64,000 nt of DNA from Euonymus europaeus. Lineage: Eukaryota; Streptophyta; Magnoliopsida; Celastrales; Celastraceae. Within the stretch, counting starts at the first letter, position 1; each line of letters starts with the position of its first letter. The DNA lies in contig OY756968.1 in NCBI GenBank assembly GCA_963580455.1, positions 2,827,544 to 2,891,543 on the forward strand, given 5' to 3'. The notes below the pieces were generated by a model. That model did not search any database. It saw only the letters and a program-made list of their open reading frames with translations, and had not been told where the DNA came from. Shown here one piece after another: positions 34,544-47,400 of the stretch. Made by a program: the position numbers and the translations under genes.

Positions 34544-35144
34544 AATACATCATCCAATCTAATGTAAAATTGAAATCTCAAATTTTTTTTTTAATGTCGC
34601 AAAGTACTTTTGAATCTATAACTTAAATATTTTGAATTAATATATGTTGTTGCAAAGATGTATTCATTGAGAATCATTTTTAGTATTATAATATATGAGG
34701 GGGAAAGGTAAAAGCCAAAATGTGCTAATGTGTTAATTTTAATCTAAAAATTTATATATATATATATGTGTGTGTGTATGTATATAGCGTCTAAGTAGAA
34801 CCATGAAGCTTATAGGAATTAATGGTTCATGAATGTCCCATAAAGAGCAAAAAAATTTTCCTTTTTTTTTGCAAAAACGTCTGGCCATGCAATTATGATA
34901 ATTTTAAAGCTCATAAATTAGAACCACACGACCTTTCTTACTAAATGCCAAATCAAATGTAATATTTTGTGCCAATTTGTGATATTCCAACATGAATGAG
35001 TATTTAAATAAAATAGTTATGTAGGTGTGAGAAGACCTATTAATTAAAAACAAAAATTACAGGAAAGTCCTTAGTTTAAAATATTAAGTCCAATACCATT
35101 TTCTGTGCAGCTATTTTGACTTAGAAGCTAATTCATCCAAGGAG
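34544..35144 (+). other. Intergenic segment between the two Helitron genes
   Basis: AT-rich, non-coding. It should hold the 3' end of the RPA-like transcript and the promoter of the Rep-helicase gene. A possible TTTCTGTGCAG acceptor at 35100-35110 suggests a leader intron before the ATG at 35145. Confidence 0.5.
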
Positions 35145-38100
35145 ATGGAACCTGATCATGCAACAAGCATTACTCGATATGTTCAACATGGCTACATGTT
35201 TAAACAAGCAAGGATGCTGAGGAAATTGAAATTACAGGAGAAGAAAAGGAAAAGAAATAATGGCAAATCCATCATACCTTCTAATACGAGCTTCAATCTG
35301 GTCCATGCCAAAGGTAATACTTTACACCTTCTTACAAATAATCATGTTAATAAAAACAATTAACATAAACTAATTAAGTATTTTTTTTATTACATCTACA
35401 ACTACAGCTCCAGATGTTGATGAGGAAAACATGATCAAGCAAACAAAAAATAAGAAAGCGCGTATGTATCGAAGATCTATTTTATCACAAAGAAGAAATC
35501 AATATACATATGGATCTTCCTCAAGAGATATACATGGTATGGAATGAAATACATATAAAGCAATATTTCCTCAAATTTCTATTTGAAAGTTTTATATATG
35601 TTATTCAATCCAAAAAATCTTATTACTATGCTTTTTTGAAAATTTCCAGAAATATACAACCACCATGGTGTACTCAAGCCTATGGAGCACAGAATGCCCT
35701 CTCATGCTTATAAAGCAGACATCATTCCGGATTCAGCGGACAGTTTGTCGAATGATCAAAAGGAGCAAAGTATAGAAACAGGTACATAAGTTAAAAATCC
35801 AAAAAAAAAAATTCTCTAAAAAAAAAAGATACAAACCATGAAATTTTAATAAATTTCATAACCACTGCGTTATCTTATAAACTTAAAGTTTACGCTACAA
35901 CTAATATTCTTTTTTAAAATTTTTAGGACTGATTCATAATTGTGGGCCTCCTACATGTATATGTGCTTACTGCGGAGCCATTCTATGGTACGAGGAAAGA
36001 ACTCTTAAATCTACAAGACCAAGAATTCCAAAATTTTCTATATGCTGCATGAACGGAAGGATTAAAATACCACTCTCAAAGGAAGCTCCACAGCCACTAA
36101 AAGATCTAATTATTCCACAGAATGGCATTCAATCACAAAGATTTGTGGATAATATTCGAGCTTACAATTCAGTTTTTGCCTTCACCTCTATGGGGGGTCA
36201 TATTGATAATGAAATCAACAAAAAGAGTGGTCCTTATGTATTTCGCCTGAATGGCCAGAACCATCACCATATTGGATCCCTATTGCCAGCACAAGGAAGA
36301 AGCCCATGCTTTGCACAACTATATGTTTACGATACAGACAATGAGTTGACTAATCGTGTCAATGCATTTACGAAAGGGGGAGAGAATAAAATTTTTGACA
36401 TGGATTTGATGCAATCTCTGATATCCATGTTGGATGAACATAATGTCCTCACAAAATCATTCCGAATGGCAAGAGACAGGTTCAAAAATAATGAATTCCA
36501 CAATTTCAAACTTTGTTTGTATAGTGCAAGGGGATATGATGGAAAGGAATACAATCTTCCAACACATTCAGAAATGGCAGCTCTTATCGTTGGAGATTTT
36601 AATCCAGATCAACCTCATAGAGATATAATTGTTCAACATCAGGAGAAAGGGTTGCAAAGGATTACAGAATTACATCCGTGTTTCATGTCTATGCAATATC
36701 CATTGTTATTTCCCTATGGAGAAGATGGTTTTAGAATTGATATCAAATATGCAGAGACCAATGTGGGAAGACAAATAAAGAGAAAATGTGTTACCATGAG
36801 AGAGTATTATGCTTACAAACTGCACCAACGTGCCTCAGAGGCTCACACATTATTAAATGGAGGTAAATTATTTATGCAATTTGTAGTTGATGCATATACC
36901 TGTATAGAAGAACAACGATTGAAGTTTATAAGGTGCAACCAAGATAAGCTTCGATCTGAGCTATATAGTGGATTACAAGATGCTATTTCACAAGGTGATA
37001 CAATAGCTGTAGACATTGGCAAAAGAACTGTATTACCTGCTTCTCATACTGGTAGTCCAAGATATAGGGTGCAAAATTATCAAGATGCGATGGCTATATG
37101 TCGTTGGGCTGGCTATCCAGATCTTTTCATCACTTTCACTTGCAATCCAAAATGGCCTGAGATTCAATACATGCTAAACATGATAGGACAATCAGATCCT
37201 TCAAAAAGACCTGATTTGATTGATCGAGTTTTTGAAATTAAACTTCAAGAGCTAATGCAAGATATCAAGAAGCATCAACATTTCGGCCATACTATTGCAA
37301 GTAAGTATTTCAAGACTTTAAATTAGGGATAAATAGAATAACAAACATTTGCATTTATTTTGTTCAATGTTTATTTAAGGGAAAAAAAAGCTTGGAAATT
37401 TTAAATTATGCAAAAACTTAATGTTTTTTTTAACTTTATATGCAGTTCTATACACAATAGAATTTCAGAAGCGTGGCTTGCCACATGCACATATATTGGT
37501 GTTTTTACACCCAGAGGAAAAGAATCCCAGTACAACTCATATAGATGGTATCGTATCTGCTGAAATACCCGACAAGAAATCAGATCCATTGGGAAATTCA
37601 GTTGTTCAGAATTTTATGATTCATGGACCATGTGGAATTTTAAATAAAATGGCACCCTGCGTGATAGATGGCAGGTGCACTAAACATTTCCCAAAGAAGT
37701 TCTACAATGAAACAACAATTGATAGTGATGGCTTTCCAGTGTACAGAAGGAGGAAAGGAGCTGAATTTGTTTCCAGAAAAGGAGTACGCTTCGACAATCG
37801 ATACGTTGTGCCATATAATAGAGACTTATTAGTTAAATACCAAGCTCACTTGAATGTTGAGGTATGCAACCATTCACGGTCTATTAAATACTTATTTAAA
37901 TATGTTTCAAAACAACCAGATCGAGCAACAGCTATAATCCAAGGTGAAGATAGAACGCAACAGATACCAAATGCATCACACTCAACAAGCAATGATGAAA
38001 TAAAGCAATACATAAACTGCAGATATGTGTCTGCCACTGAGGCATGTTGGAGAATTTATCAGTTTGACATTAATTATAGGGAACCTGGTGTTGAAAGATT

Positions 38101-40330
38101 AAGTTTCCATCTACCAGATCAGCAAAGCATTATATTCAGAGATGGTGCAGTTTTAAATGATGTGTTAGAAAATGAGAATATTCATAAGACAATATTTACA
38201 GAGTGGATGACCGCCAATAGGAAACATGATGATGCCCGTGAACTTAGCTATTTAGAATTTCCTACTAAATGGGTTTGGCATAAAAGCGACCGTGAATGGA
38301 GAAGGAGGAAATCAGGAAGATGCATAGGCAGAATTTACTACACGCACCCTACAAGTGGGGAAAGATATTACCTTAGAATGTTATTAAATGTTTTGAAGGG
38401 CCCCACTTCATTTGAGGACATCAAAACTGTCAACGGTGTTTTATTTCCTACTTTCAAGGAAGCATGCTATGCTTTAGGTTTGCTTGGAGATGACAAAGAA
38501 TGGAATGAATGTATAAAGGAAGCTGGTGTTTGGGCTACTGGAAAACAGTTACGTGACTTATTTGCTACTATCTTGCTGTTTTGTGAGGTCAGTAAACCAT
38601 ATGAGTTATGGATTTCTAATACTGATTTGTTATGTGATGGAATCCTCCTTAATAGACAAAAAAATCTAAATTTTCCAGAGCTGCAGTTGAATGATGATCA
38701 AATACAAAACTATGCTCTAAGTGAAATTGATCAAGTGCTAATGAAAAATGGGAAGTCGCTGCATGATTACAATGGTATGCCCATTCCAAATTCAATTATA
38801 ACATCTGATATGAAAAATCGGCTCATTGGGGAAGAGACAAGCTATAACATAGAGGTTATAACAAATGAATTCAATCACCTCTACAAATGTTTGAATGAAG
38901 AACAGTTGAAAGCATATAATGCTATCATAGAATCCGTTGACAATAAATTAGGGAAAACACTATTCGTGTATGGCTATGGTGGAACAGGGAAGACTTATCT
39001 TTGGAAAACCCTTTTATCAAAGATCAGATCAGAGGGTAGAATTGCCCTTGCAGTAGCGTCATCAGGCATAGCTTCAGTGTTACTACCAGGAGGGAGGACT
39101 GCACATTCTAGATTCCATATTCCCATTGATGTTTCAGAAGATTCAACATGTGACATCAAACAAGGAACACAATTAGCTGAATTAATTAGTCGAGCATGTC
39201 TGATAATTTGGGATGAAGCACCTATGGCAAACAAACATTGTTTTGAGAGCTTAGACAAGACATTGAGAGATATTCTACGCAATACCTATGATGACAGCTC
39301 TAACAAACCATTCGGAGGTATGACAGTAGTTTTTGGAGGAGACTTTAGACAAATATTACCTGTTGTTCCTAAAGGGAGAAGAGAAGATATAATCAATGCA
39401 TCTATCAAGCGTTCTTATATATGGAATCATGTTGAAGTCCTAACACTACAACAGAACATGCGGCTACAGACTGCTACTTCACCAGTTGAAAGGAAAGAAG
39501 TAGAAGAATTTGCAAATTGGATAATATCAATAGGAGACGGGAATGCTGGTAATTTTGATGATGATGAATGGCTTAAAGTCCCCAATGATATTACTCTAGA
39601 TGGCGGAATTGATCCCTACCAGACCATTGTTGAAAATATTTATCCACATCTGGAAGATAATTACAATGACGCTCAATATCTAAGGGAACGAGCAATTCTA
39701 GCTCCAACAAATGAAGTTGTCCATGAGCTAAATAAATACATGGTCGAAAAAATACCAGTGGAAGGAAAATGTTATAGGAGTTCAGACACAATTTGCAATC
39801 AGACTTCTGATATTTGCAATCAAGATGTACTATATCCAGTGGAATTTTTAAACAGCTTGACATTATCAGGAATTCCTAAACATGAGTTGATACTAAAGGT
39901 TGGCTTACCAGTGATGTTGCTGCGAAATATTAACCAGAGCAAGGGTTTATGTAATGGTACAAGGCTTATTATCACTCAACTTGGCAAGTGGTTTATTCAG
40001 GCAGAGATCATAACTGGTACACATGTTGGAGATGTCGTCTTTATACCAAGAATAATTCTCTCATCCTCAGATACAAGATTGCCATTCACATTGAGAAGGA
40101 GACAGTTTCCAGTGATGGTATGTTTTGCTATGACAATTAATAAGAGTCAAGGACAATCATTGAACAATGTAGGAATATTCTTGCCAAGACAAGTTTTTAC
40201 GCATGGCCAACTATATGTAGCTGTATCAAGGGTAACTAATAGAAGAGGCTTGAAGTTGTTACAAAATGACAAAGACTGTGAATCCAATAATATTGTCAAG
40301 AATATTGTATACAAGGAGATTCTTTGTTAA
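35145..40330 (+). CDS. Helitron Rep-helicase (HUH nuclease fused to PIF1 helicase)
   Basis: This transposase nicks and unwinds DNA for rolling-circle movement. Exons 35145-35313, 35408-35536, 35650-35781, 35927-37300 and 37446-40330 join in phase, giving 1562 residues without a stop. The N-terminal region has a zinc-finger-like CGPPTCICAYCGAILWY. Rep motifs are FITFTCNPKWPEI near residue 543, the HUH motif in GLPHAHILVFL near 612, and the two-tyrosine motif KYLFKY near 749. The PIF1 helicase follows with Walker A GYGGTGKT near 1110, Walker B IIWDEAPM near 1190, GGDFRQILPVV and a terminal YVAVSRV. All catalytic landmarks I know are present. The first three small exons are the least certain part. 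Confidence 0.9.
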
Positions 40331-42715
40331 GATTGTAATGAATCCTTGGTATTAAAAGTTTTTAGCAATATTTAAAGTTACAAATACATCAAGATGAAGG
40401 ACCTAATCACTTTACACCAATAATCACTCTACATATAAATGATACAATGTTAACTCCCCAATTATCATTTATGCATTGACAAAAAACAGAAGACACATTG
40501 GGAAAAATGGAACTGTCATTTTACCCCCTATGTTAAATTAAAACTAAGTGCGGCAACTTAAAATCATCAGAATCAAATTTACAAAAATTTAAAGCAATAG
40601 CTCAAGGGAATATCATGGGACAACAAATGTAAATTGAAGAAATGTAATATGAAGTTTAAAAAAAAAATAACGGTTTAAACATTCAATAATACAAACACAA
40701 AATCAATAATCTGCATCAGGTAAAAAAAACATAGAATTCTAAAAAAATGTAACTAAGTATGCAGAACACCACATTCAAGAATATGAAAAAACATGATAAA
40801 TAACAACTCAAAAACAATAATCTCTATCAGGTAAACAAAAAAAAAACTATGCAAAATCAAAATCCATAAAAAACTCAACTACCAAAACAACAAAAACTCC
40901 CATGCATAATTGTTTAGATGTATAGACAATGTTAAGATATATAACAAATTCTACAATTTTTGATAAATGCAGATACACTTCTCTAAAACATATTTCCCTA
41001 TCATCAACATATTATTATGCAAAAAAAGATAGTGTAATGGCAATTACCATACACAATAAAAACATATGTAAGAAAATGATACTACTCAATGTCAAAAGGA
41101 AATTCATTAATAAACCAAAACAAATAACAAATTTTAAGCTAATTGAGACAACCACAATCTGACAAAGAAAAACATCATACAAAGAGGAACCTCAAATACA
41201 ACAAATTAACAAAAAGAGGGGAAAATACTCCAATTTGAAAAAGACATAAAACCTTTAATTTTCCAATTTGGAACTAATTTCTTTATAAATATACTGATTC
41301 TTATACACCTCAATCTCCACCCCCAATTGTGAATAGGTAATAATTAGGACTAAAAAAAAACGATAATCCACTAACGGGAAAAACCTTACCCACATCCCGA
41401 ATAGAAAAACAATAAAGAATGAGATATTTATAGATAACTAGAATCATAACTAAACATGATTAATAAATACAAGTCCACTAACACACTTAAATCATATTAT
41501 ATGAATTAGACTTAAAAAATTAGGAAAACCTAGAAAACAAAACAACCTGACAAGACAAAGAACAAGTTGTTTGAAAATGATGGTGGAGAGGTGGACTAAC
41601 CGTATCAATACCAGTAGTCCCATCTATTGCAGATCTTCAGCTTTCAATGTATTACTAGCCCCAAAAGCTTTGAAAATTTGGACTTCAACTACTTCCCCAA
41701 GATCTTCTCTCTCCTCATAAAAAGTCACATCCCAATTTAACGACACGCCTCTTTCTCCTTACTAGGTTCATGTACCGATTTATCAACGCACCCTTCATCT
41801 CTTTATGTTGGTTTGCGTACCAGTGAAAGACAAACGAGGTATTTCGCTTCATCTCTTTATGTTGATGAAGCAATTGTCTCCAATGGCGTAAAAAACCCTT
41901 CTGGTATGCTTTGATAATTTCTCACTTCGAAACTCTAGCACTGCGAAATTGTTATGGCGAAACGGATCCGGACTACCTCGCAAAAACGTATTTCTGACTT
42001 GGTGGTGCCTAGCTGTGAGAGAAGTTATCCCCTTTTCGAAGAAATAAAATCCAATCATTTTAATTTATTGCCACAAATTAAAAATATAATGATCTAGATG
42101 AAGTAAAATCAGCCGTCCAAATTTTTACTACAACCAGAACTTTTGACCACATATGCACCACACGATCAACTTGTACTATACAAATTTAATTAATTCATAT
42201 AAAAACAATAAAACTATCACACAGGGAAAAAAATTATCAAAAACAAAATGTTAAGCGTGTGTTTAAGCCAAACAAAAAAATACTTAGAAGAAATTAACTT
42301 CTCCCTGAAATCACAAACAAGCTAAACTAAAACTTTAAAATTTATTAATTATTATAAGATCAAAAACCTAAAAAAAAAACATAACAAAATGTAAAAGATA
42401 AAAATATATCATGTTACATTCAAATAAAAAAAATATGATTATTAAAAAAATGGCCTAAAAAATTACATTTGGAAACATACACCCTTTTTAAAACCCAATT
42501 TATTCATTATCATTTAAACATTCATCTCAAAAGATCTAAGCCTTTATTTTAAAAATATAGGTGCGAAAACATAAATCTAAAAAGAAGTTATTTCTAGAAT
42601 TGAAAAGAACAACACTATAATTAAAAAAAATGTATTAAATTTTAATTTAAAAACACCAATAATGTATTTTCTTTTTTTAAAAAAATAACACCAATAAAAA
42701 ATTAAAATGTGCAAT
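40331..42715 (+). other. Helitron 3' non-coding region
   Basis: About 2.4 kb of A-rich sequence without a recognisable gene. The part at 41570-42060 is less AT-rich and may derive from captured host DNA, but no frame matched a family I know. Confidence 0.6.
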
Positions 42716-42742
42716 CCGCGCAAAGCGCGGGCATTCGCCTAG
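42716..42742 (+). other. Helitron 3' hairpin and CTAG terminus
   Basis: Six-base GC stem arms with an AAA loop at 42716-42730, then 12 bases to the terminal CTAG. The T at 42743 and the A at 31592 form the AT target. Confidence 0.92.
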
Positions 42743-44430
42743 TTTAAGAATAATATTCGGACAGAAATTTGGAAAAAAGAAAAGAAAAGTGGGAGAATGT
42801 TGTTATTTACTTGATTTGATGTGTATTTTCATTTCATTAACCATCTCTTTATATATAATTAGTATACAACAATCAAATAAATGGTTTAACAACTTCTTAA
42901 ACAGTCTCGTCCGACGACAAATGATATAGGTTTAACCATCTCATAAATAGTCTCCAAATACAATAATAAAATGCTCTTAATTAACCTTCAAATATAATAA
43001 TAAAGTGGACATCCACTAATTAATAGTTAGTATCACAATATTATTTTGGTATTGAGAGCCTCAATTTGTGAATATTATTGCTTGCCGGTTATATTTCAAG
43101 ATGTTGGAGATGAACACGCACCTGACAAAAGAGGAAACTACATAAAAATAGTAAAATAAAAATGAAGTTATAAGGAATGAAAATAAGTGATTATTATTTT
43201 ACATATATTGTGCTATTATTTGAATCCATATAGTTTATTTTTTAAAACTATCATTCCCAACAACTTTTTTCCGTTCCGCCAATTAGACATCTTTGGAGAG
43301 GCTACGTGGCATTTGCTAAGCCATTTCAAGTAGCACCATATATTCGCACTTGTTAGAGATCTTAAATATGTGTTTCATAATTGTTGTACTCAAATTGAGC
43401 TCGTCCGCATATGAAATTATAATTTATTTGTTTGAGGTATATAGTGCATGAGTTAATAATTTATTTGTTTGAGGTGTATAGTGTATAAGTTATGCATATT
43501 CATAGATTTGCCCATTACATATATAAAAGGCCGTGACTTTGATTCTTAAAGTGAGCCCATATATTCTTTTATATCAAGGATGAGGAATACCCAACACAAA
43601 TACGAAGATCCAATGTGTCAGTGGAGGCTACACAAAGGGAGGTAACTTTCTCCATCTTACAACTCTCACTATAATGGTGATAAATTTCACTCAAATTGAT
43701 AGAAGGGTACACTCGATAAGAAGACCTCCCACACCTTACACTATAGGAAAACCAACCAACCAGACTATCACATGTTGATAAAGTGAGCCCCTGAATGAAA
43801 TTATCATGTATTTGAGATGCATAATTTTCGAGTTATTGGAAGTTCAATTGATTTACCCAATACAAACTCGAGTAAGTGGCTTATAGAAATGGTAATTCTT
43901 ATGTGTTGCTTAGCTTTGAGTTGTATTATAATTAAAATTAGACCCAACAAATTACAGAATTTGTTTAAGCATATCAAATACTTTCACTGCCCATCTCCAT
44001 CCAATGGATAGACATGGAGCACATGGCTCTTTTTGGCTAATTTCTTTAGGGCACAAGCATGCATTTTGATGGAATTATTTTGCCGCATGAAGCATTCGTA
44101 CTGATGAAACCTTGAGAGCCCGACCGCATGCATAAACATTTGAGTTCGAAAGTGAAAATCAACGAGAATCAGCAAGCTACTGATTGCTATACAACAACAA
44201 TGTTTAATATCATACATCAATATACATGGTATGAAATACTGTGTGGAAGCATGTATTGCTAACTGTGATGATCAACCAATGGAACTAAGCATTTGTGTCA
44301 TCTATAGAGAGACATCCGGTAGTTTTCAGCTGTATGCATCTCTATCATGCCTTTAAATTTCTCAGTAACCCACTGTATTGTCGATATCATTTTCTTTTCT
44401 TCTATGTGACCACAACAATTTCTCTGGACA
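42743..44430. other. Intergenic region downstream of callose synthase 5
   Basis: No gene recognised. At 43419-43500 a 40-base unit (ATAATTTATTTGTTTGAGGT then TATAGTG) occurs twice in tandem with small changes. The part next to 44431 is probably the callose synthase 3' UTR. Confidence 0.5.
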
Positions 44431-47400
44431 TCACTTCTGCATCTTACCACCAGCCAGAATACGTTGGATCTGAAGCCCTCGGCTGAAAGCTTGGTTGAAG
44501 AGTAGCCTAGTCTGGAACTCTGAGACAAATGGGAACCAGGCCAGTACTGCAACTGGGGTGAAGATAATCATCCCCATTAGGTATTCATAACCTCTAGCTA
44601 AACCTTTGACAGACCCCCACATTCCGATGGCCTTCACGACTGGCCTGCATGCTTGTGATATCTGATAGCACCACTCAACAGTCAGCAATAAGGTTTCAAC
44701 ATTAGATCCCAAGAAACACTAGTAAGTTGGCTCTGCTATGAATAAAGCAGTAACAGAAAATACTTTACAATATTCTGATTCTATTGCAATAGAGGCTATA
44801 AGGATGTTAGTCATGTACCTGTAGAATTGCCCATCCTGTTGGCACGAAGGCCAGCAAGCTCTGAAAGATGTCTCCAACTGTGAGTTCAGCGAAAAGAAAA
44901 AGCAAGAGCAGAGTTACAACCGTTGCTGTGAAGAGGACCAACTTAAGGAGTCTGAACATCAACTGAAAATCCGCACTGAACTTTTTTCTTCCCATGGATA
45001 CAATCTGCAGTTTAAAAGTTGATATCCATTAATTGAATTTGAGCCATGACTGGATTGTGGTCGGCAAGAAAAAAGAACATAAAGTTTATTCACAGACCTT
45101 TAAGAGAATCATCACAGCAACAATGACCAGCCAAGACATACCATAGACCTGTAAATGGCAAAAATAAAATTAACCAAAGGTATCTTCCTATTATGCTCTA
45201 TTAATTATCTGGTTATCAGGACTCCCCCATTTCATGATCTTATCCAAATAAATAAAATCTAAAGTTTCAATCCATTACTCTTTGCAAAGCAAGCAGTATT
45301 TTTGTTCTCCTCTTATTTTCTTGTAAATAATAATAAATCAGAGGTTTCCAAGAGTCCTGAATTATCCTAGCAAGAGATGGACAGTGGTGCAGTTAGTCTA
45401 AGATGACCGACTTGGCTATTGCCTTTCCCATGACCACTGTAAGTCAACTTGGGCAGCATCAGGGTCTAACATTCAGTTTTTAGCATCACAACCAGCTCTC
45501 ATAAAGAGAAGTCCTCCAACTGGTTATAAGGCGCTAGTGCATTGACATTTTAAATATCATGCATTACTACAGCATTAGTGAACTCTAGAAAGTTCCTTAG
45601 CACGAACAAAAAACTGAAATTAGAAGATATCAACAAGCCAAAAAACGGATCATGACTCACAATGGTACTCTTAGTTTGACTGGCTCTGCTCTCTGTCCCA
45701 ACATGTAGTTGATACACGACTCCATACTGATAGACAAAGAAACGCAATGCAAGAACGACCTCCCAAAATCTTCCTAGAAAACCAGTGTGCCGCAAGTGTT
45801 CTTGTTCCTCATCCCACCAGGACTCCCAGCTCTTGTTTGATGGTACACCTACACCACCATTGCTGCTTATCCACTTGGACCAGTCATCCCAATCATCAAC
45901 TATCTTCTGCCATTCAAATCCTGAAGGATTGAAAAGGAAAGGAGCAAACAACCACGACCCAACTAGCAACCACATTGAGAAAGTAAGCATAGCGAAAGAT
46001 GTGGGATCGTTGGCAGCTGACCCATATAGTTGATAACATACAAGTAAAACCAGAAGCTCGGTCCCTTTCACAAAGTGGCTTCTCGAGTACATCCTGTAAT
46101 TTTCTGCAAACTTCTCATGCTGAACAACAAAACCACGCCCAGTTGCTCTATGCTTTGCACCACCATGTAAGATGGTGCGACCGTAATAATGGACCTTTGT
46201 CCCAAGAGAAAAAGTGAAAAAGACAGGTGCCAGTTGAAGCTGCATGATTATCATGTCCCCTATTGCAGTCCTGAACCCTTTCTCTAGTCCCATTTCCATG
46301 ACCATGGGCAGAGTCATCAGAAACCCTATCTGAACAAGTGACTGTGAAGCCATGGCTGCCTGTAGAGGATTGTTTCCCTTGGCTTTTGCAAACTTGACTA
46401 TGGATGCCTCCAGCCCACTTAGTGACATATAGAGTTTCCCATACAAATAGAGATAGACTGTTATGACAACCATCTGCACAGTGACATGAGATTTTCCTGT
46501 AAGCTAAAGAAATCGAACAAATAAAAGAAAAGGAAGAAAAGAAAAGCACATCAAATTGCAACATTGCAAAATGAAATGCAAACCTGTTTCCTCTTGATGT
46601 CAGCCTCTCCCTCATACTTCCCTAGCACTCGACTCCTTTTTATTGGAAAAGCAACACTACCTAGTATTCTTTCATATTAGAAAAAAGGATTACCTACAAA
46701 TTTTCTAATTTTCTGTATATATTGTGGGTGTGGGTGCATGGTGATGGTTGGGTGGGAGTGGGAATGATATTTCTGATACCTATGATACCTGGACTCTTCA
46801 ATATATATACCACGTCATACCCGTGTCGACGAGACACGACATGGATATGGGATTTATGTCGAAAGCATATGTCAGAAAATGCATTTTATGACACCTTTGA
46901 TCCCCCTCTCGACTGACCTTGGCGACCTCTCAGTACCCTCCATGAACAGAATCCATGAGCTCGGGAAGAGAAGGAGGGCCTTGACTCAACCAAGAGAGGC
47001 AGTCTGACACTCAGATATGTACCCATACCCAGACTAGGTATCATTGCCTAACATTGTCAAATCATTAAGTAAGAAGCACATTCTAAGAAATTGAAAAGAA
47101 ACATAATTTCAAGGCTTTGACATATTAATTTGGTTTGTAGACGGTCGACCAAGAATAAAATGGATATCCTTAACCAATGAAGTATTTCTGAGTTTGCAAC
47201 ATCCTCTCAAGGGTCTCTCCCACTTAAATGTAAGAAAATTAAGTTATTATCGATGTGCAAGTCATCCATTCATTTATGCACCGAATGAGAGATAATTAAC
47301 AAAATATAAGAAGTGAAAAACCAAGATGAGAATAACAATGGGTTCCAGTTATTTCGCCTTTTCATGCTCCAGTTTAGCAGCTATCCAATTATAATTCTTG

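Larger units (their letters stand above)
31593..42742 (+). mobile_element. Complete, possibly autonomous Helitron
   Basis: The 5' end reads TCTATAACTTATAGAAAAG, preceded by A. The 3' end has a GC hairpin (CCGCGC AAA GCGCGG at 42716-42730), then CATTCGCCTAG, followed by T. This matches the Helitron rules: TC start, hairpin plus CTRR end, insertion between A and T, no target duplication. Inside the 11.15 kb are an RPA1-like gene (32155-34543) and a Rep-helicase gene (35145-40330), both plus strand and both open after splicing. The 3' 2.4 kb is AT-rich and non-coding. Gene content and termini agree, so this copy may still be able to move. Confidence 0.93.

Noticed and set aside
45747..46217. Plus-strand frames opposite the long callose synthase 5 exon
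   Set aside because: Antisense shadows of a well-supported exon.
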